Shown piece by piece: positions 14,950 to 21,540 of a stretch of DNA of 21,540 bases. The translations under genes were made by a program, and so were the position numbers. Below the pieces are notes generated by a model that worked only from the letters and a program-made list of their open reading frames with translations, did no database searches and was not told the origin of the DNA. The stretch covers positions 1 to 21,540 of the forward strand of contig DBTP01000063.1 of assembly GCA_002307115.1 (NCBI GenBank), read 5' to 3'. Source of the stretch: Fibrobacter sp. UBA1313. GTDB taxonomy: Bacteria > Fibrobacterota > Fibrobacteria > Fibrobacterales > Fibrobacteraceae. Numbering within the stretch: the stretch's first letter is position 1; the number at the start of each line of letters is the position of its first letter.

Positions 14950-15963
14950 ATGAAAACAGCACTTATCACAGGTATTACAGGACAGGACGGTTCTTATCTC
15001 GCGGATTTTTTGCTTTCCAAAGGCTATTCTGTTTATGGACTCGTTCGTAGAAAAAGTAAACTCGACTTTAACAATGCTGAACATCTCAAAGATAAGGTTC
15101 ACTTTATCTTTGGCGACATGACTGATCAAGCTTCTTTGATTCGCGCCATGGAAATCGCAAACCCTGATGAAGTTTATAATCTCGCGGCACAATCTTTTGT
15201 GACTGCCTCTTGGGAAACTCCTCTTTCCACTGCGGATATTAACGCCATCGGCGTGACGAATATTCTTGAAACCATTCGTCTTATCAAGCCCAAAGCCCGT
15301 TTTTATCAGGCTTCTACCAGCGAAATGTTTGGGAAAGTTCAAGAAATTCCTCAAAAGGAATCTACCCCATTTTACCCACGAAGTCCTTATGGAGTATCCA
15401 AACTCTATGGACACTGGATTACCAAAAATTATCGTGAAAGTTACGGACTTTATGCCTGTTCGGGGATTCTTTTCAACCATGAGTCCGAACGTCGTGGCGA
15501 AGAGTTTGTCACTCGAAAAATTTCAACGGCTGTGGCCAAAATTAAATGCGGAAAACAAGACATTCTCGAACTCGGGAATCTCGATGCCAAGAGAGACTGG
15601 GGTCACTCGGAAGATTATATAAAAGCCATGTGGCTCATGCTTCAGCAAGAAACGCCAGATGATTTCGTTATCGCCACCGGAGAAAATCACTCTATTCGCG
15701 AATTTGTGGAACTCGCCTTTAAGGAAGTTGACATAGAAATCGAATGGCATGGGCTGGGGGCAAAAGAATACGCAACCTTCAAGGGAACGGATAAAGCCGT
15801 GGTTCGAGTGAACCCCCAATTTTATCGACCTGCGGAAGTAGAAACCTTGCTTGGCGATCCATCAAAAGCCGAATCTGACCTCGGTTGGAAACGAGAAGTC
15901 AGTTTCTTGGAATTAGTGAAGAGAATGGTAGATCACGATTTGAAATGGATTCAAAAATCTTAA
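14950..15963 (+). CDS. gmd: GDP-mannose 4,6-dehydratase
   Basis: A 337-residue SDR enzyme converting GDP-D-mannose to GDP-4-keto-6-deoxy-D-mannose, the branch-point to GDP-D-rhamnose, GDP-L-fucose and related sugars. GMD signatures are clear: TGITGQDGSYLADFLL at residues 7-22, the RRKS that contacts NADP at about 33-36, YNLAAQSFV, the catalytic Thr123-Ser124-Glu125 in STSEMFG, Tyr147 and Lys151 in SPYGVSK, and FNHESERRGEEFVTRK. It is followed at once by rmd, so the product here is most likely reduced to GDP-D-rhamnose. A strong hairpin overlaps its stop codon. Confidence 0.96.
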   Translation: MKTALITGITGQDGSYLADFLLSKGYSVYGLVRRKSKLDFNNAEHLKDKVHFIFGDMTDQASLIRAMEIANPDEVYNLAAQSFVTASWETPLSTADINAIGVTNILETIRLIKPKARFYQASTSEMFGKVQEIPQKESTPFYPRSPYGVSKLYGHWITKNYRESYGLYACSGILFNHESERRGEEFVTRKISTAVAKIKCGKQDILELGNLDAKRDWGHSEDYIKAMWLMLQQETPDDFVIATGENHSIREFVELAFKEVDIEIEWHGLGAKEYATFKGTDKAVVRVNPQFYRPAEVETLLGDPSKAESDLGWKREVSFLELVKRMVDHDLKWIQKS

Positions 15964-15984
15964 GGATTCTCGGAGTCCTTTTTT
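15962..15984 (+). terminator. Terminator-like hairpin between gmd and rmd
   Basis: AAGGATTC (15962-15969) pairs with GAGTCCTT (15973-15980) with one G-U pair and a 3-base loop, and T continues to 15984. The left arm overlaps the gmd stop codon and the hairpin ends three bases before the rmd ATG. The only Shine-Dalgarno-like GGAG (15972-15975) lies within it, at 12-base spacing. It may work as a partial terminator or mask rmd initiation. Confidence 0.6.
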
Positions 15985-15987
15985 ATT

Positions 15988-16914
15988 ATGAATAATCAAG
16001 TTGTTTTAATCTTAGGTGCTGGCGGATTTGTCGGCCCTTATCTCATTGAAGAATTCAAGAACAATGGTTACACAGTCGTTGCAAGCGATATTGTAACCCC
16101 CAAAGTTCCCATTGCAAATGTTCGTTACCAGATTCTTGATCTCTTAAATGTCACACAAATTGCGGACTTCTTGGAAGAAATTAAGCCTGATTTTTTGGTG
16201 AACCTTGCGGCCATTAGTTCTGTGGGTCTCTCTTGGAAAATTCCTCAAAAGACAATGGAAGTCAACGTCATAGGAACTCTGAATCTTCTGGAGATCATCC
16301 ATACCAAAGTGCCAGAATGCCACCTCTTGTTGGTAGGTTCCAGCGAAGAATATGCGATTAAATCCACGCCTCTTTGTGAAGAAGATGCAATCAACGCCAA
16401 CAATCCTTATGGCATTTCCAAAATTGCTCAAGAGAATTTTGCCTCTCTTTATCGTCAGAAATATGGTATGTCAATCATTTGTACGAGGTCTTTTAATCAT
16501 ACAGGCATTGGCCAAACCACCCAATTTGTGATTCCCAGTTTTTGCGAGCAAGTGGCAATAATTGATCGTAGCGGAAAACCGGGAACCATTCATGTCGGGA
16601 ACCTTTCTGCGTATCGCGATATTTCAGACGTACGCGATATCGTACATGTTTACCGTATGCTCCTAGAAAATCCTTCAGAAGAAACGCTCTTTAACGTGGG
16701 TTCCGGCAAGGCGCACAAAATTGAAGATCTGTTGAAATTCATTATTTCGCTTTCGTCACAAAAAGTGGATATTGCTATTGATCCACAAAAAATGCGCCCC
16801 ATTGATAATGTCTACCATTGCTGCGATAACACACGGATCAAAAAATTCTGGAAAGGGACCGATATTCAGCAGACCATTCGAGAAATTTACAACTATTATC
16901 GAGGCCAGCGGTGA
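15988..16914 (+). CDS. rmd: GDP-4-keto-6-deoxy-D-mannose reductase (GDP-D-rhamnose synthesis)
   Basis: A 308-residue SDR enzyme expected to reduce the GMD product at C4 to GDP-D-rhamnose using NAD(P)H. The nucleotide-binding motif is GAGGFVG (10-16); the catalytic residues are Ser118-Ser119 in VGSSEEY and Tyr141/Lys145 in NPYGISK. FNHTGIGQ and VGNLSAYRDISDVRDIV are typical RMD motifs. GDP-L-fucose synthase (Fcl) is the main alternative for a gene next to gmd, but these motifs favour RMD. The stop codon overlaps the start of the glycosyltransferase gene (GTGA). Confidence 0.87.
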   Translation: MNNQVVLILGAGGFVGPYLIEEFKNNGYTVVASDIVTPKVPIANVRYQILDLLNVTQIADFLEEIKPDFLVNLAAISSVGLSWKIPQKTMEVNVIGTLNLLEIIHTKVPECHLLLVGSSEEYAIKSTPLCEEDAINANNPYGISKIAQENFASLYRQKYGMSIICTRSFNHTGIGQTTQFVIPSFCEQVAIIDRSGKPGTIHVGNLSAYRDISDVRDIVHVYRMLLENPSEETLFNVGSGKAHKIEDLLKFIISLSSQKVDIAIDPQKMRPIDNVYHCCDNTRIKKFWKGTDIQQTIREIYNYYRGQR

Positions 16915-17987
16915 AATTGGCGGTTGATGCTCGCATGCTCAAGAAATCGGGCGTCGGAACGTGCATTCATCAATTTCTCTTGCACAATTGCTATAAAATT
17001 GCGATGGGAAATCCCTCTGAATTAGAGCCCTACAAGAAAAATATTTCTGAAATCATTCCATTCCACTGTAGCATTTACGGGTACAAGGAACAACTCCACT
17101 TTCCCTACCGCAAATTAAGCGGTGCGAAACCCGATGTTTTGCATGTCCCCCACTGCAATATTCCTCTTTTCTACCGTGGGAAAATGATCGTCACGATTCA
17201 CGATTTGACTCACCTTATCTATCCCGAATTTTTGCCATTCAAATTGGTTCATTGGTACTTCAAATTTATTTTCTGGTTTGTCTGTAAAAGAGCAGATCAT
17301 ATTATGGCCGATTCAGAAAATACGCGCAAAGATCTGATTCGTTTTTTCGATGCAAACCCAGAAAAAATTTCGGTGGTTCCCTTGGGTGTTGGCAAAGAAT
17401 TTATCGTCAAAAACAAAGCCTCAATCGATTATCTTTATGAAAAATTTCTGATTCCTCGTGATAAAAAGTTGATTTTATATGTAGGCAATTTGCTTCCGCA
17501 CAAAAATTTGGAAAAGCTGATGGAAGCTTTTGCAAAAATGCAGAATAAAGAAAATTGTCGTTTGATTCTTGTGGGAAAAGCATTTGAAAATTATAAGGGG
17601 CGTGATAGAGAAACGCAACTTGGGATTGAGCAGTACACGATACATACAGGAATGGTTTCAGAAGAAGTACTCGTAGATCTCTATAACCTTGCAGATCTTT
17701 TTGCACTTCCCTCTCTTTATGAAGGCTTTGGCCTTCCTGTACTGGAAGCTCTCTCCTGTGGCACCCCTGTTGCCTGTTCCAATACATCTTCGCTCCCAGA
17801 AGTGGGTGGCCCCGTTGTCGATTATTTTGATCCGATGAATGCAGATGACATTGCTCAAACCTTAGAACGGAATTTGACCCGCAAAGGGACTCAAGATCAA
17901 GAGATCAAGGATTGGCTCACCCAATTCACTTGGGAAAAAACAAGTGCCAACGTGATGGACATTGCAGAAAAAGTTTTTAAGTCGTAA
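16911..17987 (+). CDS. Glycosyltransferase, GT4 family (GT-B fold)
   Basis: A 358-residue retaining glycosyltransferase with a GT-B fold. The N-terminal domain has VTIHDLTHLIYPEF (94-107); the C-terminal Glycos_transf_1 domain has LYVGNLLPHKN (189-199) and the E-x7-E signature with Glu271 and Glu279 in LYEGFGLPVLEALSCGTPV. It starts at GTG inside the GTGA overlap with rmd, indicating translational coupling. By context it should transfer rhamnose (or mannose) from a GDP-sugar into a surface polysaccharide; the sequence does not fix donor or acceptor. Its 3' end overlaps the convergent EIIA-like gene by 11 bases. Confidence 0.92.
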   Translation: MKLAVDARMLKKSGVGTCIHQFLLHNCYKIAMGNPSELEPYKKNISEIIPFHCSIYGYKEQLHFPYRKLSGAKPDVLHVPHCNIPLFYRGKMIVTIHDLTHLIYPEFLPFKLVHWYFKFIFWFVCKRADHIMADSENTRKDLIRFFDANPEKISVVPLGVGKEFIVKNKASIDYLYEKFLIPRDKKLILYVGNLLPHKNLEKLMEAFAKMQNKENCRLILVGKAFENYKGRDRETQLGIEQYTIHTGMVSEEVLVDLYNLADLFALPSLYEGFGLPVLEALSCGTPVACSNTSSLPEVGGPVVDYFDPMNADDIAQTLERNLTRKGTQDQEIKDWLTQFTWEKTSANVMDIAEKVFKS

Positions 17988-18420
17988 AAAATTGCACCAA
18001 TTCTTGCGGTGTTTTGGCGGCAAGCAAATCCGATTTCCACTTTGAATTCAGTACTCGACGAGACAATTCGCGAATGGCCTCAAGATGTATATTCGGATTC
18101 ACCGTAGGTGATAAAAGAACGCCAAAAATACGAACCGATTCGCCCACAGGAATACTCACACCCGTAATTCCTTGAGGACAAATACCGAGGGCAATCAAAG
18201 GGGCATCAATGTCTGAAATATGGGCATGGGAAAGTACAAACTCATCCCCCATATAGGAACTCGCCAAAGCTTCCCTTTTCAGAATTTCTTTCCAAGCGTT
18301 CATCCTATCAAAGGGAATCGATCTTTCGGCAAGAGTCCCAAACAATGTGCCAAGCGCAAAAGATTTTGGAACGGACTTATCCCATATGCACACATTTTCT
18401 GAAAGGAGCACTAAGTTCAT
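17977..18420 (-). CDS. Stand-alone PTS EIIA-like protein (fructose/nitrogen type)
   Basis: A 147-residue protein resembling the PTS_EIIA_2 domain (PtsN and EIIA-Fru family). The region KREALASSYMGDEFVLSHAHI (48-68) lines up with the phosphorylation site, where the usual form is GIAIPHA: His65 is the expected phosphohistidine, but the preceding residues are unusual (LS instead of IP). LLSPTVNPNIHLEAIREL (102-119) matches the domain's conserved HL..L helix. No EIIB, EIIC or HPr gene is near, so a regulatory rather than transport role is likely. The ATG is 32 bases from the divergent flippase-like gene. The domain call is moderately sure; a signalling role is inference. Confidence 0.7.
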   Translation of the reverse strand: MNLVLLSENVCIWDKSVPKSFALGTLFGTLAERSIPFDRMNAWKEILKREALASSYMGDEFVLSHAHISDIDAPLIALGICPQGITGVSIPVGESVRIFGVLLSPTVNPNIHLEAIRELSRRVLNSKWKSDLLAAKTPQELVQFFTT

Positions 18421-18452
18421 TATTTCAATTTAGCTATTTTAAGTGAACCTGT

Positions 18453-19397
18453 ATGACTGACCTTCAAAAGAAAAAATTTAAAACCATTGCCAAATTTTCG
18501 GTGAGTATTTTGGGACTCGCCTTTATTTTTCATAAAGTTCCCTTTAGTGAAGTTTATGATAAATGGCACGTCTCCATGTTGCCTTGGGTTTTGGCGATGC
18601 TTGTCACGACACAAATTTCCATGATGATACAAGCGAATCGCTGGAAAGGCCTCTCGGTAAAAGGTCCATCCATTCCATTTAAGACCTATTACGCGTATAT
18701 CGTTTTGGGTTATTTCTTTAATTCTCTTTTACCCAGTGGCGTCGGTGGAGATGCCGTAAAATCGGTCGCTTTCGGAAAACGCTTCAACCAAACATCTCAA
18801 TCAGTTGCTGCCGTTTTACTTTCTAGAATCCAAGGCTTGCTCGCTCTATTTCTCTTGTTTTTTATAGCACTTCCCTTTGTCCTTGCCAAATATGACATTC
18901 CTCTTATTTATAGTTTGGGAATGCTCGGGGCCTGTGTATTCTCTTTAGGGCTTGTGATTGCGTGTCTTTTTTCGGACAAAATTCACATTTTTTCCCCTCT
19001 TCGTAAACGGATTCCCTTTCTTGAAAAACTTCAAGAAAGTCTCTCCATTTACCGATCCCACAAGAAGCAACTGCTTCTCTCTAGTTTTGATTCCCTTTGG
19101 CTCCAGTTACTCTCTATGGCAACACACTACTTTTATTTTAGAGCCGTCGGCTTTGAAATCAATATCGCCACAGTCACTGTATTTACCGCAATTACAGTAA
19201 TGTTCACGATGCTCCCCATTGCATTTAATGGAGTAGGCATCCGCGAATGGATGCAAGTGACTCTTTATAGTGGAATTCTCGGCATGGACGCATCCCTAGT
19301 CCTTGCAGCAAGCCTTTTAGGCTACATCTTGCTTTTATTCCAAGTGATCCAGGGAGCGTTCGTCTTAACTCGAGTGAATTTAAGCGCTACTTCGTAA
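18453..19397 (+). CDS. Flippase-like membrane protein (LPG_synthase_TM / UPF0104 family)
   Basis: A 314-residue polytopic inner-membrane protein with about eight hydrophobic segments. The motif YFFNSLLPSGVGGDAVKSV (residues 90-108) is the family's conserved N-x-x-x-P-x-x-x-G-G-D signature, and a second one, LPIAFNGVGIREW (253-265), lies near the C-terminus. These are the features of the membrane part of lysylphosphatidylglycerol synthase (MprF) and its many stand-alone relatives. The aminoacyl-transfer domain is absent, so it does not make lysyl-phosphatidylglycerol by itself. Stand-alone members often lie near glycan genes and are suspected of moving lipids or lipid-linked sugars; the sugar cluster upstream fits that. 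Its end overlaps the convergent kinase gene by 11 bases. Confidence 0.85.
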   Translation: MTDLQKKKFKTIAKFSVSILGLAFIFHKVPFSEVYDKWHVSMLPWVLAMLVTTQISMMIQANRWKGLSVKGPSIPFKTYYAYIVLGYFFNSLLPSGVGGDAVKSVAFGKRFNQTSQSVAAVLLSRIQGLLALFLLFFIALPFVLAKYDIPLIYSLGMLGACVFSLGLVIACLFSDKIHIFSPLRKRIPFLEKLQESLSIYRSHKKQLLLSSFDSLWLQLLSMATHYFYFRAVGFEINIATVTVFTAITVMFTMLPIAFNGVGIREWMQVTLYSGILGMDASLVLAASLLGYILLLFQVIQGAFVLTRVNLSATS

Positions 19398-20412
19398 GAG
19401 TAGAAATCAAGAAGTCAATGGCTTCGTGGCTTTTCTCTGGAGAAACCGCTTTATACAAGGAAAGAATTTCGCTCAAACGAGCCTTACCCGGCTCAATATA
19501 TTGCTCAAAGTTTTCCATTTTCTTTTCGCGAGAAAGGAAGCAGAAGGCTCCCATCGCTTGCATCACACGCTGCAAACTTGCTTGTAAGAAAAGAACCCAA
19601 GCCTCTTCCTTTGAAAAACACTCTTCGCACATTTTGAAACCCGTATGCCAATATTCAAAAAAGTCCTGAACCAAATCCAATGGCAAATTCACATAGGGAT
19701 CCCAAAGTAGTGACGCAATGTCATAGAACATGGAACCACGACGAGCCCCTTGAAAATCCACAAAACCGATTTCTGTATTGGGGCGAACCATTATATTCTG
19801 GGATTGAAAATCGCGGTGCATCAAAACTTTCGGGTGGGTATCTACTGTACAAGCCAACGTAGAAAAGAAATTTTCCACAGACAGCGGAATATTATTGATT
19901 CCTTGACGAGCCACCAAATAATTATCACGGAAATAATCCGTTTCCCACTTTAAGGCCGCAAAATCAAACTTGCGTGCGGCAATATCCGGGCGAGACATGA
20001 ATACCGCTGGAGATGATTCCTGCCAACGAATCAATGAATTCATGACTTCAGTATAAAGAATTCGTACATTCCCAGAAATCGGACCCAAAGGCAAAATTTC
20101 TGAAATAAGCATATTGGGGCCCAAATCTTTCATCAGGATTTGATGGGCTTCTTCATCAACAGCACAAATCCGAGGGGTCGGTAAATTAAAGGACGCAAAC
20201 GTTTTACCGAATGAAGCAAAGCGTTTAAAATCATCATCCGTAGAGGCACTCACCTGAAGGATCGCATAATGCTTCCCTTCATGAACACGGTAGTAACCGC
20301 GGCCAGAACCCGCAGAACCAGCGATAGCCCATTCAGCAGCGTCAGTAAAACCTAAAGAACGAAGTGCATCAACAATTTTTGAACTTGGAGTAGGGAGAGT
20401 AGTGTTTAGCAT
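19387..20412 (-). CDS. amgK: Aminoglycoside-phosphotransferase-fold kinase, probable AmgK-like anomeric sugar kinase
   Basis: A 341-residue APH/choline-kinase-fold protein. The glycine-rich loop is GSAGSGRGYYRV (32-43), the catalytic loop is HRDFQSQN (199-206, with Asp201 and Asn206), and the metal-binding segment is VDFQGARRG (218-226), followed by DIASLLWDPYVNLP. These features are those of the COG3178 group, which includes AmgK, the kinase that phosphorylates N-acetylmuramate and N-acetylglucosamine at C1 in the cell-wall recycling route bypassing de novo UDP-MurNAc synthesis. The nearby nucleotidyltransferase at the right edge would be the MurU partner, separated here by a trmJ gene; that pairing supports the assignment. 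The substrate remains inferred. Confidence 0.75.
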   Translation of the reverse strand: MLNTTLPTPSSKIVDALRSLGFTDAAEWAIAGSAGSGRGYYRVHEGKHYAILQVSASTDDDFKRFASFGKTFASFNLPTPRICAVDEEAHQILMKDLGPNMLISEILPLGPISGNVRILYTEVMNSLIRWQESSPAVFMSRPDIAARKFDFAALKWETDYFRDNYLVARQGINNIPLSVENFFSTLACTVDTHPKVLMHRDFQSQNIMVRPNTEIGFVDFQGARRGSMFYDIASLLWDPYVNLPLDLVQDFFEYWHTGFKMCEECFSKEEAWVLFLQASLQRVMQAMGAFCFLSREKKMENFEQYIEPGKARLSEILSLYKAVSPEKSHEAIDFLISTLTK

Positions 20413-20439
20413 AGATAACTGAAAGATAGATTACTAAAG

Positions 20440-21189
20440 TCAAATGTGATCATTTTTTTCGCTCCGAGCGGAGCTTTTTGCAAGGCTCCGAGCGAGTCCG
20501 AATATAGCATCCATTTCAAAGCGGGTGGGTTGAAATCTTTGCAAAAGACCCCTCACAGAGGCCTCTGTCCAGGGGAGTTTTTGGTAACGATCCGTTAGAT
20601 TCGCCTGTATAAAGCCTAAGAAACTTTCAATTTGTGAGAGATCCGCTTTTTCAACCTGGCCTGAAACTAAAGGAGCCCTGTCATCCCGTTCCCCACTTCC
20701 AGAAAGAAGCCCGGCTCGGCACAATTCATAGCTTGAAACAGCTACTGCTTGAGCCAAATTCATACTCATCAGCCCAGGCACTGGGATTTCACAAATAAGA
20801 GCGCAGTGTTCTATTTCTTCTATCGTCAGTCCTTTGGATTCACGACCGAACACAAGAGCCACTTTCCCTTCCCTAGGAAGTTTCGGGCAAAGGGCCGGAA
20901 GTAAAACATGCGGAAGCACACTGTCATAGCGACGTCGACTAAAAGCGACCGCAAAAGCACACCCGCTTAAAGCTTCTTCAAGAGTCGAAGTCACTTTTGC
21001 ATTTTCCAAAACGTCTTTGGAACTATGAGCCGTATGGTAAGATTCGTCCATGACCGTTGTGCGAGAATCATAAACGATATGCAAATCAGGGAGAGCATTA
21101 CAGCGCATCGCACGAGCCACAAATCCCACATTATGAGGATGTTCTGGTTCCACTAAAATAATTCGAAACGATAACATCAAAGATTCCAT
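20440..21189 (-). CDS. trmJ: TrmJ-type tRNA 2'-O-methyltransferase (SPOUT family)
   Basis: A 249-residue SpoU/TrmH-family enzyme that transfers methyl from S-adenosylmethionine to a ribose 2'-OH; TrmJ acts at position 32 of several tRNAs. The three SPOUT motifs are visible: PHNVGFVARAMRCN (18-31), LVFGRESKGL (112-121) and IPVPGLMSMNLAQAVAVSSYEL (135-156, forming the trefoil knot). The ~80-residue C-terminal extension fits TrmJ better than rRNA methylases. The start is uncertain: ATG at 21189 overlaps the upstream gene by 13 bases, while a second ATG at 21177 overlaps its stop as TGATG, a typical coupled start that would remove four residues. Confidence 0.85.
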   Translation of the reverse strand: MESLMLSFRIILVEPEHPHNVGFVARAMRCNALPDLHIVYDSRTTVMDESYHTAHSSKDVLENAKVTSTLEEALSGCAFAVAFSRRRYDSVLPHVLLPALCPKLPREGKVALVFGRESKGLTIEEIEHCALICEIPVPGLMSMNLAQAVAVSSYELCRAGLLSGSGERDDRAPLVSGQVEKADLSQIESFLGFIQANLTDRYQKLPWTEASVRGLLQRFQPTRFEMDAIFGLARSLAKSSARSEKNDHI

Positions 21190-21540
21190 TTAAAATCGAG
21201 TCCTCGAATCTCATTCTGGACGTATTCTTTTTCGCGAACCTCACATCCATCAAATAACAGAGCATTTTTGAGTGTCGCCGAAGGAGCCACCACGGCCCCT
21301 TTTTGAATCACACTTCCTTCACAACGATCTCGAAATGCCAAATCTCGTGCCAAAGGATGTTCCGGGTGAATCCAGGATTCCACGCCGAGTTCTTGTAATC
21401 GGGCTTGACAAGCCCGCATCAATCCTTGGGGACTTCCCATATCAATCCAAAGTGCATTCATTTGAGAACGATCCACAAAGGGAGCTTTCCCCTCATGGAC
21501 CATACGCTTCCAAAACTGAACGACATCGCGTTCTTCAGCA
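21177..21540 (-). CDS. Sugar-phosphate nucleotidyltransferase, C-terminal part (MurU-like), cut by window edge
   Basis: Only the last ~120 residues are in view; the frame is open to the right edge. WIDMGSPQGL, followed by an alpha-helical stretch, matches the conserved W-x-D-x-G-(T/S)-P segment near the end of the nucleotidyltransferase domain of NDP-sugar pyrophosphorylases. The SVIQKGAVVAPSATLKNALLF region looks like a short left-handed beta-helix (hexapeptide) tail. With the AmgK-like kinase two genes downstream, MurU (which makes UDP-MurNAc or UDP-GlcNAc from the 1-phosphate) is the best guess; mannose-1-phosphate or glucose-1-phosphate transferases remain possible. The catalytic N-terminus (GxGTRLRPLT) lies outside the window. 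Confidence 0.75.
   Translation of the reverse strand, partial: AEERDVVQFWKRMVHEGKAPFVDRSQMNALWIDMGSPQGLMRACQARLQELGVESWIHPEHPLARDLAFRDRCEGSVIQKGAVVAPSATLKNALLFDGCEVREKEYVQNEIRGLDFKWNL

Overview
The window looks like chromosomal DNA of a gut Fibrobacter or close relative (Fibrobacterota). Three things suggest this: a plant-cell-wall hydrolase lipoprotein (GH53 galactanase) with the long irregular poly-serine linker typical of Fibrobacter secreted enzymes; a large C25 peptidase ending in a FlgD-like domain, as in type IX secretion; and otherwise ordinary Gram-negative envelope genes. The assignment rests on protein character only; no database was searched.

Layout. 20-626: a small Smr-domain protein, then a tRNA-Pro(CGG) with its own promoter and terminator. 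627-1031: a gene-free stretch full of short hairpins and repeats. 1032-2483 (minus): the GH53 lipoprotein. 2484-3061: a second gene-free stretch, most of it an inverted-repeat-bounded element of about 0.5 kb. 3062-7939 (minus): a C25 peptidase of probable PorU type and, 9 bases downstream, a multi-span membrane protein of unknown role. 8022-10775 (plus): valS, divergent from the peptidase, with a clear intrinsic terminator. 10849-10958: a small structured element whose ends match those of the 2553-3038 element. 11074-13944 (plus): a membrane signalling protein with two periplasmic solute-binding domains, a degenerate GGDEF domain and a probably active EAL phosphodiesterase. 14035-17987 (plus): four sugar and polysaccharide genes (epimerase, gmd, rmd, glycosyltransferase) that would make GDP-4-keto-6-deoxymannose and GDP-D-rhamnose and use it in a surface glycan. 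17977-18420 (minus): a stand-alone PTS EIIA-like protein. 18453-19397 (plus): a flippase-like membrane protein. 19387 to the right edge (minus): an AmgK-like sugar kinase, a TrmJ-type RNA methyltransferase and the 3' part of a MurU-like sugar nucleotidyltransferase.

The genes fit one theme, the cell envelope and glycans: export and processing of surface proteins (C25/PorU), secreted glycan degradation (GH53), synthesis of a deoxyhexose polysaccharide, and probable recycling of cell-wall sugars (AmgK/MurU). The least explained part is the non-coding DNA: three intergenic regions share a short core and two share terminal inverted repeats, which points to a dispersed family of small non-autonomous elements.
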